DNA of 37,730 bases from the NCBI GenBank assembly GCA_027067135.1, contig JAMOMJ010000038.1, positions 1 to 37,730 of the forward strand. The letters are read 5' to 3'. Positions 25,981 through 34,119 of this stretch are shown piece after piece. A program made the position numbers and the translations under genes. The notes below the pieces were generated by a model that made no database searches, was not told the origin of the DNA, and saw only the letters and a list, made by a program, of their open reading frames with translations. The stretch is from Cyclobacteriaceae bacterium (lineage in GTDB: Bacteria > Bacteroidota > Bacteroidia > Cytophagales > Cyclobacteriaceae). Every line of letters begins with the position of its first letter. Within the stretch, counting starts at the first letter, position 1.

Positions 25981-27285
25981 TTATCCTCCAAAATCATCGA
26001 ACGATACATTTTCTGGAGGTACACCCCAATCGTCACACATTTTTTGAACTGCGTTATTCATCATTGGTGGTCCACAGAAATAGAATTCAATATCTTCAGG
26101 AGAGTCATGTTTTGATAACTGTTGGTCAATTACCGCATTATGCACAAATCCTAAGAATCCATCTCCATTAGGGTCATCCATATCTTTTTTCTCTACCCAA
26201 TTATCTTCTAGAAGCGGATCGGATAACACCACAAAGAATTTAAAATTAGGAAAGTCTTTTTCTATTTTTCTAAAATCTTCTACATAAAACAGCTCTCTTT
26301 TTGAACGACCTCCGTACCAATAAGTAACTTTTCTTCTTGTTTTAAGCGTATGAAACAAATGAAATAAGTGAGAACGCATTGGCGCCATTCCAGCACCACC
26401 GCCTACATACACCATTTCAGCATCTGTATCTTTAATAAAGAATTCGCCATAAGGGCCAGAAATAGTTACCTTATCACCAAGTTTACGAGAAAACACATAC
26501 GAAGAACAAATTCCAGGATTCACATCCATCCATCTGTTTTTAGCTCTGTCCCAAGGTGGAGTAGCAATACGAATAGTTAGCATTACAATATTGCCTTCGG
26601 CAGGGTGATTTGCCATAGAATAAGCTCTGAATATTTCTTCGTCATTCTTCATTTTCAAATCCCACAAACCAAACTTATCCCAGTCTTCTTTAAACTTATC
26701 TTTCCCTTCTGGGTCACTTGGGTCGGGCTCAATATTCATATCCTTAAAATCAACTTCAATTGGAGGCACATCTATCTGAATATACCCTCCTGCTTGAAAA
26801 TCTAAGGTTTCACCTTCGGGCAACCTAACTATAAATGCTTTTATAAAAGTGGCTACGTTATAGTTCGAAATAACCTCGCACTCCCATTTCTTAATCCCAA
26901 AAATTTCATCGTCAACCCTAATGTTAAGATCTTGCTTCACTTTAACTTGGCAGGCTAAACGAACATTATTCTTTTGCTCTTCTCTGCTCAAATGCCCAAC
27001 TTCGGTAGGAAGAACTTCACCACCTCCCTCTTCTACAGTACATTTACACATACCGCAAGTACCACCACCTCCACAGGCAGATGGTAAAAATATTTTGTTA
27101 GCTGTTAATGTTGTTAACAATGTGCCCCCTGCTGGAGTTACAATTGCGTTGTCCTTATCATCGTTAATAACAATATTAACATCGCCTGATTGCACTAGCT
27201 TAGACTGTGCAAATAATAAAATTAGCACCAACAAAAGTATAACTAGTGAAAATGCGACTATTGCAGAAATTATTACGGTACCCAT
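25981..27285 (-). CDS. nqrF: Na+-translocating NADH:quinone reductase subunit F
   Basis: Entry subunit of Na+-NQR: oxidises NADH at FAD and passes electrons to a 2Fe-2S cluster. The N-terminal membrane anchor spans about 5-26. The ferredoxin-type domain has Cys71, Cys77, Cys80 and Cys112. The FAD-binding RAYSMANHP and NADH-binding VGGGAGMAPMRSH follow, and the end NVSFDDFGG is the family C-terminus. At 434 residues it is slightly longer than usual because of an acidic insert (about 185-215). The usual upstream partner nqrE is not next to it; instead there is an own -7 element and then a radical SAM gene, and a terminator follows. It is therefore a single-gene unit here. Confidence 0.96.
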   Translation of the reverse strand: MGTVIISAIVAFSLVILLLVLILLFAQSKLVQSGDVNIVINDDKDNAIVTPAGGTLLTTLTANKIFLPSACGGGGTCGMCKCTVEEGGGEVLPTEVGHLSREEQKNNVRLACQVKVKQDLNIRVDDEIFGIKKWECEVISNYNVATFIKAFIVRLPEGETLDFQAGGYIQIDVPPIEVDFKDMNIEPDPSDPEGKDKFKEDWDKFGLWDLKMKNDEEIFRAYSMANHPAEGNIVMLTIRIATPPWDRAKNRWMDVNPGICSSYVFSRKLGDKVTISGPYGEFFIKDTDAEMVYVGGGAGMAPMRSHLFHLFHTLKTRRKVTYWYGGRSKRELFYVEDFRKIEKDFPNFKFFVVLSDPLLEDNWVEKKDMDDPNGDGFLGFVHNAVIDQQLSKHDSPEDIEFYFCGPPMMNNAVQKMCDDWGVPPENVSFDDFGG

Positions 27286-27314
27286 GGATCAATCTTTAAC
27301 TGTTATAAGTGGCA

Positions 27315-27322
27315 CAAATATA
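27315..27322 (-). promoter_or_regulatory. -7 promoter element for nqrF
   Basis: TATATTTG on the minus strand, an exact TAnnTTTG match 29 bases before the nqrF start. It indicates independent transcription. Confidence 0.6.
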
Positions 27323-27451
27323 TTCAATAAACGGACAAATAACCACGCTAACATGTTAAACCTTATACCTTGTTAATCATACTTAAAAAAATAGCTGCTT
27401 ATCCAGTTAAAGACCTTGAGAAGGCAGGTCTAGTGTTAAAAACGCTTAAGC

Positions 27452-28435
27452 CTAACTTCTAAATAATTGCTTCCAAGTACTTTTGTAATAATTGTATTTA
27501 AGTGTACTCGGTAACGCTTTAAACCAGTATTTATTTAGCTCAACACTAAAAGAAGGTTGCATATAACAGTTAATTGTACACCCTTCACAGGCTGGAAGTT
27601 TCCCTTCGCTTCTAACCAACTTTTTAACTTCCTCTGTTCGATATAAATCTTGAAGAGAGTCCTCAATTTTGAAACTTTTTTTACCTAGATGATAACATGG
27701 CAACACAAGCTCATCTTCTGGTGAAATAACTACCGTTGTACTCGCTGCTTTACAAACAGGGTTTGCAGTAGAGTTGCCTCCATTCTTACGAAGTTCTACA
27801 AATGCCTCGTTCAAATACACATTCTTTTTCTTTCCCCACCTGCTTAACTCTTCTATTTGCTTCATAGATAAGCCATCATCAACACCCAACCCATTATATT
27901 CAAAAGCAGGGTTTAAGATTAGTACTATGTTATTGGGCAGCACAATTTGCTCATACACAGGCTCAATTTGCTTAAAATTGCCTTTGAAAACCGTAAATAA
28001 AATATCGGGTCTTTCACCAAGTTTAGTTGCAATCTTTATCGACTCCATTACGTAATCGAAACAAGCAACACCTCTCATTTCGTTGTGCTCTTCGGCAATA
28101 GAAGAGTCGAGCGAAAAATGAAACATATCTATGAGGCCAGCCAAACTTTCTGCTTTTTTAGGATAAAGTAAACCGTTTGTGGTAACTGTTGTAATAAATT
28201 TAAGCTTTTTAGCTTCTGCTAATATTTCTGGTAAATCAGGATGAAGCAAAGGTTCTCCTCCTGTAAAATCAATTACTTTGACGCCTAATTTCTTAAGGTC
28301 TAAGAAGTTTTTCTTAATGGAATCAAGCCCCGCATACTTTGATGGAATTTTCCAAATATCGCAGAAACTACACTTAGCATTGCACTTGTAAGTAAGGTAG
28401 TAATTGCAGAGAATAGGGTGATTGATGAGTCGCAT
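27452..28435 (-). CDS. Radical SAM protein with C-terminal cysteine cluster
   Basis: 327 residues. The CxxxCxxC motif binding the 4Fe-4S/SAM centre is CNAKCSFC (Cys18, 22 and 25), followed by the GGEPLL motif (about 60-65). The C-terminal part has further cysteines: one in NPVCKAAS, one in VLPCYHLGK and the group CEGCTINC near 285-292. This resembles SPASM-like auxiliary cluster binding as found in peptide- or cofactor-modifying enzymes. No small precursor peptide gene is seen beside it, so the substrate is unknown. The 85-base leader contains TACTTTAG, a near match to the -7 element, and a short perfect palindrome (28476-28490). Confidence 0.88.
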   Translation of the reverse strand: MRLINHPILCNYYLTYKCNAKCSFCDIWKIPSKYAGLDSIKKNFLDLKKLGVKVIDFTGGEPLLHPDLPEILAEAKKLKFITTVTTNGLLYPKKAESLAGLIDMFHFSLDSSIAEEHNEMRGVACFDYVMESIKIATKLGERPDILFTVFKGNFKQIEPVYEQIVLPNNIVLILNPAFEYNGLGVDDGLSMKQIEELSRWGKKKNVYLNEAFVELRKNGGNSTANPVCKAASTTVVISPEDELVLPCYHLGKKSFKIEDSLQDLYRTEEVKKLVRSEGKLPACEGCTINCYMQPSFSVELNKYWFKALPSTLKYNYYKSTWKQLFRS

Positions 28436-28520
28436 TACCTTATTAAGTTCGTAGTGTCTAAAGTATGAAGTGCCCTAAAGTTAAACTTTAAAAACGCTAA
28501 ATACTCTGAACTTAAGGTAC

Positions 28521-29363
28521 TTAAGATTTTATCATTTTCAAAAGCTTAGTCAACCTAGCTTTTAAATCTCTTCTATCAACTATAAAATCTAAGAAACCAT
28601 GGTCCAACACAAATTCTGAACTTTGAAAACCTTTGGGTAAATCTTTACCAATGGTTTCTCTAATAACACGTGGCCCAGCAAAGCCAATCAATGCTCCTGG
28701 CTCTGCGATATTGAAATCACCTAACATAGCAAACGAAGCCGTAATCCCTCCTGTAGTTGGATCCGTTAATAGAGAGATGTAAGGCGTTGTAGTTTCAGAA
28801 AGCTGCGCTAATCGAGCAGAGGTTTTAGCCAATTGCATTAATGATAAACTTGCCTCCATCATTCGAGCTCCTCCAGATTTCGATATCATTAAAAAGGGCA
28901 CATCATTTTTTATAGAATACTCTATCGCTCTCGCAATTTTTTCGCCTACAACCGAACCCATAGAACCTCCAATAAAAGAAAAGTCCATACAGGCAATATT
29001 AATATCCATCCCATTGATTTTGCCATAAGCAGTTCGCACGGCATCCTTCAGGTTAGTCTTCTTTTTTACCGCTTCCAGTCTTTCAGTATATGGTTTTGAG
29101 TCAACAAAACCCAATGGATCAGCAGACTCCATGTCCGCATCCATTTCGGTAAATTTATTATGATCGAATAATAGCTCGAAATATTCCTTAGAACCAATAC
29201 GTACATGGTAGCCATCTTCTGGACTCACATACGCATTGTTTTTTAATTCTCTTGTATGAATTATTTTCCCTTCTGGTGTTTTATACCATAACCCATCAGG
29301 GGCTTCTTTTTTAGCTTCGGTTGGGGTTAATATCCCTTTATCTTTTCTTTTAAACCAGGCCAT
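28521..29363 (-). CDS. accD: Acetyl-CoA carboxylase carboxyltransferase beta subunit lacking zinc-ribbon cysteines
   Basis: Transfers the carboxyl group from biotin to acetyl-CoA together with AccA, the first step in fatty-acid synthesis. The carboxyltransferase core is normal ([18 protein letters not shown] and [16 protein letters not shown]). The N-terminus keeps the shape of the zinc ribbon, but the four cysteines are replaced: Thr29, Gly32, Ser47 and Asp50, in WYKTPEGK and YVSPEDGYH. There is no cysteine in the first 100 residues. At 280 residues the protein is otherwise typical. It has about 107 bases upstream to rplS, with the rplS terminator in that gap, so it should have its own promoter. 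Confidence 0.95.
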   Translation of the reverse strand: MAWFKRKDKGILTPTEAKKEAPDGLWYKTPEGKIIHTRELKNNAYVSPEDGYHVRIGSKEYFELLFDHNKFTEMDADMESADPLGFVDSKPYTERLEAVKKKTNLKDAVRTAYGKINGMDINIACMDFSFIGGSMGSVVGEKIARAIEYSIKNDVPFLMISKSGGARMMEASLSLMQLAKTSARLAQLSETTTPYISLLTDPTTGGITASFAMLGDFNIAEPGALIGFAGPRVIRETIGKDLPKGFQSSEFVLDHGFLDFIVDRRDLKARLTKLLKMIKS

Positions 29364-29420
29364 AATTATAATTTGAGGTCAAAAAAATACTAACTGGCAA
29401 TTGTAAAGGTATAACAAAAA

Positions 29421-29450
29421 AAGACCAATTGAATAAATCCAATTGGTCTT
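29421..29450 (-). terminator. Intrinsic terminator after rplS
   Basis: Perfect 11-bp stem AAGACCAATTG/CAATTGGTCTT with an 8-base loop. On the minus strand it runs into a T stretch (29415-29420). It starts 20 bases past the rplS stop. Confidence 0.88.
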
Positions 29451-29470
29451 CTAATGTTACGTTAGTAAAC

Positions 29471-29824
29471 TTATTTTCTTTCTTTGATACGTGCAGCTTT
29501 GCCCTGACGCCCTCTTAAGTAATAAAGTCTAGCTCTTCTTACTTTTCCTTTTCTAAGTACTTCAATTTTATCTACATTTGGAGATAAAATTGGAAATATT
29601 CTTTCAACAGCAATACCATTAGAAACCTTACGTACTGTAAAAGTTTCGCCATTAGTATTTACATTTTTACGTTGCATTACGGTTCCTTGAAATTGCTGAA
29701 TTCGCTCTTTCTCCCCTTCTTTAATTTTATAATGCACGTTAATTGTATCTCCTGATTTAAATTCTGGATGATTACCCCTAGCTGCTGCGTTTTCTTCTTC
29801 TACTAATTTGATTAAATCGGTCAT
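29471..29824 (-). CDS. rplS: 50S ribosomal protein L19
   Basis: Ribosomal protein at the 30S-50S interface. The 117-residue length and the motifs [44 protein letters not shown] and [20 protein letters not shown] are full matches to the family. It has its own -7 element and terminator, so it is a single-gene unit. In many bacteria it is the last gene of rpsP-rimM-trmD-rplS; here those three lie 4.3 kb away on the same strand with foreign genes between. Confidence 0.98.
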   Translation of the reverse strand: MTDLIKLVEEENAAARGNHPEFKSGDTINVHYKIKEGEKERIQQFQGTVMQRKNVNTNGETFTVRKVSNGIAVERIFPILSPNVDKIEVLRKGKVRRARLYYLRGRQGKAARIKERK

Positions 29825-29862
29825 TTTTATACGGATTTATATTCGATCTAAAAATCGGACTG

Positions 29863-29870
29863 CAAATATA
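29863..29870 (-). promoter_or_regulatory. -7 promoter element for rplS
   Basis: TATATTTG on the minus strand, an exact TAnnTTTG match 38 bases before the rplS start. No TTG at the ideal distance. Confidence 0.55.
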
Positions 29871-29978
29871 GGATTATTTATAATAAATAGCATAGCAGGA
29901 GATAAAATTTGAGTAAAACTTATGCTTAAATATATCAATGAAGTAAAAATATCAACTATAAATATCTATTTTAGAATT

Positions 29979-31049
29979 ATGCTACAAAAACAAACCATTA
30001 ATACGGCTCAAAAGACCGCTGCGGTACTCATTACATTAACAGCAATTACTACCATTTTCTTGTTTTTCAAAAACTTTCTTCAGCCACTTGTAGTTGCACT
30101 TCTGTTTTGGTTTATCATTATTGAAGTAAGAGGGGGATTGAGTAAAATTAAGCTTTTCAAAAAATCTTTACCTCGCATTATTCTTACCATATTAAGTACG
30201 GGCATTGTATTTTTTAGTTTTTATGTTTCCATTAATATTATTGTTACTAACATTAATAAACTAACCTCCAACTTTGAATTATACACTACAAATCTCATTG
30301 CATTACTAGAAAAAATTGAATCATTAGTTGGTATAGAAGATCTTGGCAAAAACCTCGAAAATCAAAAAGGAGCATTTATGCAATCTGCAGCAACAGCCGC
30401 TTCCTCTTTGGCATCATTTATTGGCAGGTTACTGCTTGTGTTTTTTTATGTGCTATTTCTTTTGCTCGAAGAAACCAAAATCAATAAAAAATTAGAAAAA
30501 ATGTATGGCAGTGCCACCGAGTCTAATCGTATAACAAAAACGTGGGAAAAAATTCACAATTTGTTACACGACTATTTAACCATTAAGTTACTAACTAGTT
30601 TTTTAACAGGTTTTTTAAGCTTTTTCGTCTTATTATTTTTAGAGATTGAGCTGCCTGCTCTATGGGCATTTATCATCTTTATATTAAACTTTATCCCAAG
30701 TGTAGGCTCTATTATTGCAACTGCATTTCCTGTGCTTTTTTCTATTGTTCAATACGCAGATATAAAGCAAACTATTAGTGTTTTGGTTGGCGTGCTAGCA
30801 ATACAGGTACTTGTAGGTAATGTAATAGAGCCTAAATTAATGGGTAATAAATTAAACTTAAGTCCATTTGTGGTTATTATTAGCCTAGTATTTTGGGGCT
30901 CAATTTGGGGCATAATGGGTATGCTCTTGGCTGTTCCTATAATGGCCTCCTTAATGATTATTTTCAGCCAGTTTCCTAATACCAGAAATACGGCTATCTT
31001 CCTTTCTCAAAATGGAGAAATTGATTTAATTGCGAATGATGAAGATTAG
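29979..31049 (+). CDS. AI-2E family transporter (permease)
   Basis: 356 residues from the ATG at 29979; an earlier in-frame ATG at 29922 would add 19 residues without family character. A TATTTTAG (29967-29974), close to the -7 element, lies between the two. The layout is that of PF01594: two or three membrane segments at the N-terminus, a hydrophilic central part (about 80-130), then five segments, including the conserved FILNFIPSVGSIIATAFPV and NVIEPKLMGNKLNLSPFVVI...WGSIWGIMGMLLAVP. Family members export small molecules or act as Na+/H+ exchangers; the substrate is not evident. Its end runs against a decayed alcohol dehydrogenase gene on the other strand. Confidence 0.9.
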   Translation: MLQKQTINTAQKTAAVLITLTAITTIFLFFKNFLQPLVVALLFWFIIIEVRGGLSKIKLFKKSLPRIILTILSTGIVFFSFYVSINIIVTNINKLTSNFELYTTNLIALLEKIESLVGIEDLGKNLENQKGAFMQSAATAASSLASFIGRLLLVFFYVLFLLLEETKINKKLEKMYGSATESNRITKTWEKIHNLLHDYLTIKLLTSFLTGFLSFFVLLFLEIELPALWAFIIFILNFIPSVGSIIATAFPVLFSIVQYADIKQTISVLVGVLAIQVLVGNVIEPKLMGNKLNLSPFVVIISLVFWGSIWGIMGMLLAVPIMASLMIIFSQFPNTRNTAIFLSQNGEIDLIANDED

Positions 31050-31377
31050 CAATGATTAATGAGAAAATATTCAGGCTTTAACTTTCCTTGAGCTAAATAA
31101 CTAATTAGGGTTTTTCATAGACTCTGCCATAATAGGGTTATTAAAGAGTATAAATGAAACATGCTTACTGCATAACTTTTAGAAGGCTCTCTCCCTAACG
31201 CTCCTAATAAGTTGGTGGTAGGATTACCAGCTGCAATGCCAAACCAAATTAAGTGGCCGAGCGTGTCATCATTTTAAAATTATCACCAAAGTTGGGACCA
31301 CCTACGCAGTCTAAAATTAAATCAACCCCTTTTTCATCTGTATATTCAAGTACTTTTTCAACCACATTTTCTGGCAG
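31046..31377 (-). pseudogene. Zinc-type alcohol dehydrogenase/quinone reductase, C-terminal remnant with frameshifts
   Basis: This fills the only gene-less stretch over 300 bases. Read on the minus strand, pieces in three frames match consecutive parts of the MDR family C-terminus. The first is NVVEKVLEYTDEKGVDLILD then CVGGPNFGDNF (31377-31249, ends in a stop). The second is WFGIAAGNPTTNLLGALGRE then PSKSYAVSMFHLYSLI in the next frame. The third is NPIMAESMK in another. The last, KTLISYLAQGKLKPEY, follows a run of A. At least three frameshifts and loss of about 190 N-terminal residues show it is non-functional. The remaining 5' end abuts a CCCGA/TCGGG palindrome directly after the SDR gene. 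Confidence 0.85.
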
Positions 31378-31388
31378 CTATTCCTTAT

Positions 31389-31400
31389 CCCGAACTCGGG
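31389..31400. repeat. Short CCCGA/TCGGG palindrome
   Basis: CCCGAACTCGGG, a 5-bp stem with a 2-base loop, lies between the SDR stop and the pseudogene remnant. It shares its arms with the palindrome at 35385-35402 inside rpsP. Confidence 0.6.
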
Positions 31401-31403
31401 TTA

Positions 31404-32171
31404 CTAAATGGTGTATCCTCCATCGGCTGTAAATACAGCGCCTGTACAATACGAGCCAGCTTCTGCGGCTAAGAACAAGGCCAAACTCGCAATTTCTTCA
31501 GGTTGACCTACGCGCTGGGCTGGCAACTCTTTCATAAACGCATTCATAACTTCTTCATTGCTCCATAGAGCTTCGCTAAATTTGGTTTGAATAAGCCCAG
31601 GGCAAATTACATTCGCTCTAATACCAACTCTGCCCCATTCTTTCCCTAACACTTTGGTTAACGAAATAATGGCAGATTTACTTACACTATAAATGCCCAA
31701 CATAGCTTCAGGAGATAAGCCTCCAATGCTACTTATATTAATAATAGAGCCTCCACCTCTTTCTTTCATTATTGGATATATGAGCTTTGCCAGTTCAAAT
31801 GGCCCTTTCACGTTTACATTCATTATTTTATCAAACACATCGGCATCTGTATGTTGAACAGGCCCAAAACTTGGGTTAGCTGCAGCATTATTAACAAGAA
31901 TGTCAACGCCTCCAAAATGTGAGTTGGCTTTATTTACTAAGTCAACCATGCTTTGCCCATTTCCAATATTAGCCGCAACTGCCAATACCTCTATTCCTTC
32001 GGAATTAAACTCTGTTGCAACTTCATCTAAAGCCTCTTGTTTTCTACTAGAAATAACCACTTTCGCTCCTTTTTGGCCGAAAGCCTGCGCAATTGATTTA
32101 CCTATTCCTTTACTTGCTCCAGTAACCAAGGCCACCTTGCCTGTTAAGTCAAATTTTTGATCTATGTTCAT
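31404..32171 (-). CDS. SDR family oxidoreductase
   Basis: 255-residue classical short-chain dehydrogenase/reductase, probably NADP(H)- or NAD(H)-dependent. Cofactor motif TGASKGIG at residues 17-24; NNAA at 94-97; catalytic Ser148, Tyr161 and Lys165 (YSVSK); the C-terminal segment GSYCTGAVFTADGGYTI is of the usual form. The substrate cannot be named. It is flanked by the alcohol dehydrogenase remnant downstream and a regulator upstream on the same strand (75-base gap). Confidence 0.93.
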   Translation of the reverse strand: MNIDQKFDLTGKVALVTGASKGIGKSIAQAFGQKGAKVVISSRKQEALDEVATEFNSEGIEVLAVAANIGNGQSMVDLVNKANSHFGGVDILVNNAAANPSFGPVQHTDADVFDKIMNVNVKGPFELAKLIYPIMKERGGGSIINISSIGGLSPEAMLGIYSVSKSAIISLTKVLGKEWGRVGIRANVICPGLIQTKFSEALWSNEEVMNAFMKELPAQRVGQPEEIASLALFLAAEAGSYCTGAVFTADGGYTI

Positions 32172-32246
32172 TTAAAGAATTTCTTATTGAGAATAAAAAT
32201 TTGAAGATACAGAAATTGCCAACAATATGTGTCCAAACACTTGAAT

Positions 32247-33248
32247 TTAGAGCAGAAGTCTCTTTTCCAAATTTCCAATTTTTTGAATAATTACCTGAAA
32301 AAACTTATTTCGCTCTTTCTGGGAAGCGACACTTATTAAGCTTGATTTTTTAATGATATTTTTTAACGTTTGATGTGTTTCATTACAAAACTCAGGATTG
32401 CTTGTTGTTAAAATATTAAGCACATTATGGGTTATGTTGGCCACTTTTTGGTTGCCCATATCAAAAAATATGGTATTATCACCTATGGTTACTTCATTAT
32501 AATACAGCTTATAGTTTTCTTTATCTTTAGTAGTTGGGTGTACTAAAGAAGTTTTATAGCCAAGTTCTGCATCTTTTTTAACATGCAAAACCAATTGTTT
32601 CAATTCATCAAAAATTGATTTCAATAATTGAATATCCTTAAAATAGCCACAGTCATAATAAAACTCAATTTGGTTAAGCGTACTATTGATAGACTCCTTA
32701 TTCCATATTTCTACTGATGGAATTTTCATATAAGCACCACGAATTTGTCTTCCCGTTTCAAAAATTGAATTTGGAATTAAGGAAGGATCATACTGGTCGG
32801 CAGCAAAACTCTCATCTTCTAGGATAGTTTTATACCAGAAGAAAAGCTTAAAAGCAGTGATTTTAGGGTATTCAAAATATTGAACCAGAGGTAAGTCTTT
32901 AGCTACATAAATCAGTTCCTTTTTATCAAAACTAGCTACCTGTTTAAGGTTCACCAAAATGGAGTTAAAATAAGCCTCAAAGCTAATATTGCCATTAATA
33001 GATCTATAATTGAACGAAATATGGTGGAGGTCGTTTCGGAGCAACGAATCAAACGAGATATGATAAGCCGTGCCTAGTTTTAATAGCTCTTCAATGGAAA
33101 GAAATTTTTCGCCTCTAATTCTTCGATAGGCACTGTCGTTGCTAATACCTAACTGTAAAGCCAGTTCATCCACAAAAGCAGTTTCTGCAGGCAGAAGCTG
33201 CTTTATTTTTTCAAATATCCGATTTTGTATTTCTATGGCATTTGGCAT
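32247..33248 (-). CDS. Helix-turn-helix regulator-like protein, unknown target
   Basis: 333 residues from the ATG at 33248; an earlier ATG at 33278 adds 10 residues, but TAACTTTA, a near -7 element, lies between the two starts. The N-terminus (about 20-70) reads as a helix-turn-helix of Xre/BetR-like type: FVDELALQLGISNDSAYRRI then RGEKFLSIEELLKLGTAYHI. The remaining 260 residues are Tyr/Phe-rich and helical, with no known domain recognised. The gene runs divergently from a predicted outer-membrane lipoprotein. The 129-base gap contains an inverted repeat plus a third half-site, consistent with control of both genes; this is inference. Confidence 0.7.
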   Translation of the reverse strand: MPNAIEIQNRIFEKIKQLLPAETAFVDELALQLGISNDSAYRRIRGEKFLSIEELLKLGTAYHISFDSLLRNDLHHISFNYRSINGNISFEAYFNSILVNLKQVASFDKKELIYVAKDLPLVQYFEYPKITAFKLFFWYKTILEDESFAADQYDPSLIPNSIFETGRQIRGAYMKIPSVEIWNKESINSTLNQIEFYYDCGYFKDIQLLKSIFDELKQLVLHVKKDAELGYKTSLVHPTTKDKENYKLYYNEVTIGDNTIFFDMGNQKVANITHNVLNILTTSNPEFCNETHQTLKNIIKKSSLISVASQKERNKFFQVIIQKIGNLEKRLLL

Positions 33249-33280
33249 TGGTCTAAAGTTAGGAATTTTAAAAAGCAATT

Positions 33281-33299
33281 ATTTGCATTTTTTGCAAAT
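33281..33299. promoter_or_regulatory. Candidate operator between divergent genes
   Basis: Perfect inverted repeat ATTTGCA-N5-TGCAAAT. A further TTGCAAAA half-site lies about 14 bases to the right (from 33313). It sits between the regulator and the outer-membrane lipoprotein gene. Confidence 0.45.
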
Positions 33300-33377
33300 C
33301 TTAATTTTTGAGTTGCAAAAACTGCCAAGGGTGTATTGTAATTGGTTTCTATATTTAGACTACCAAACCAGCACAAT

Positions 33378-34115
33378 ATGAAAATTACTTTATCCTGCTT
33401 TTTTGCCCTTTGTCTAGCATCCTGCTCTCCCATATACTATGCCCCCAATGCACATAATGTTCCTCTCTTTAAAAAAAAGAATGATTTAAAAATAGCTGGA
33501 CACTATAGTATGGGAGAAGATATGAAGGCTATTGAGATACAGACTGCTTATTCATTTGACTCTTTATTTGCTTTTCAGATTAATGGCATGCATACTATTG
33601 ACAATGAAAAAGCTAATGGTTCATACCTTGATTTTGGCATTGGACACTACAAGAAATTACCTTATAATTGGGTGTTTGAGTTTTATGTTGGGTTTGGCAC
33701 AGGTGTTGTAAATTGGTTATATGGAGATTCATACAGCAATTATTTTGGTTTAGATAACCCAAAATCCAGAGTAAAATTTAATAAACTCTTTCTTCAACCC
33801 TCCATAGGTTATGCTGGCACTAACTTTAATTTTGCGTTTTCTTATAAATTTGGCTTTTTGAGCTACAGCAGTCTTTCAACTAATATACCATCAGATCAAT
33901 GGGCAAATTATGACTTGCCACTTATAAACGGAAGTTCATACCTTATGTCAGAACCTGCACTTACCCTTAGGTTTGGCGAAGAATTAATAAAATTCCATGC
34001 TCAACTTGGTTATTCAACAAGTCTTCAAAATAATGATTTTAAGTATAACCAAGATAACTGGAATTTGAATTTTGGCTTACAGTTTAGCCTTAATAAAAAG
34101 ACATTAGGGCTTTGA
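33378..34115 (+). CDS. Predicted outer-membrane beta-barrel lipoprotein
   Basis: 245 residues from the ATG at 33378; the longer frame from 33342 adds 12 residues ahead of the signal peptide. The signal peptide has lipobox LASC (Cys16). It is followed by SPIYYAPNAHNVPLFKKKND, an opening I associate with a group of Bacteroidota outer-membrane proteins. Thereafter alternating aromatic/hydrophobic strands with Gly/Asn turns suggest a small beta-barrel, ending in LNFGLQFSLNKK. The ligand or function is unknown. The gene is divergent from the HTH gene and probably controlled by it; it ends 4 bases from the convergent trmD. Confidence 0.72.
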   Translation: MKITLSCFFALCLASCSPIYYAPNAHNVPLFKKKNDLKIAGHYSMGEDMKAIEIQTAYSFDSLFAFQINGMHTIDNEKANGSYLDFGIGHYKKLPYNWVFEFYVGFGTGVVNWLYGDSYSNYFGLDNPKSRVKFNKLFLQPSIGYAGTNFNFAFSYKFGFLSYSSLSTNIPSDQWANYDLPLINGSSYLMSEPALTLRFGEELIKFHAQLGYSTSLQNNDFKYNQDNWNLNFGLQFSLNKKTLGL

Positions 34116-34119
34116 AAGC

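Noticed and set aside
25921-26115. Plus-strand open frame of 64 codons over the nqrF end
   Set aside because: It covers the intrinsic terminator and the antisense of nqrF; no coding signal.
27352-27462. Short plus-strand frame upstream of nqrF ending ...KDLEKAGLVLKTLKPNF
   Set aside because: It has no ATG start and is about 30 codons long with no recognisable family. Too little to call even a remnant.
28476-28490. Palindrome TAAAGTTAAACTTTA upstream of the radical SAM gene
   Set aside because: It is AT-only apart from two base pairs and only 6 bp per arm; such palindromes are expected by chance in this base composition.
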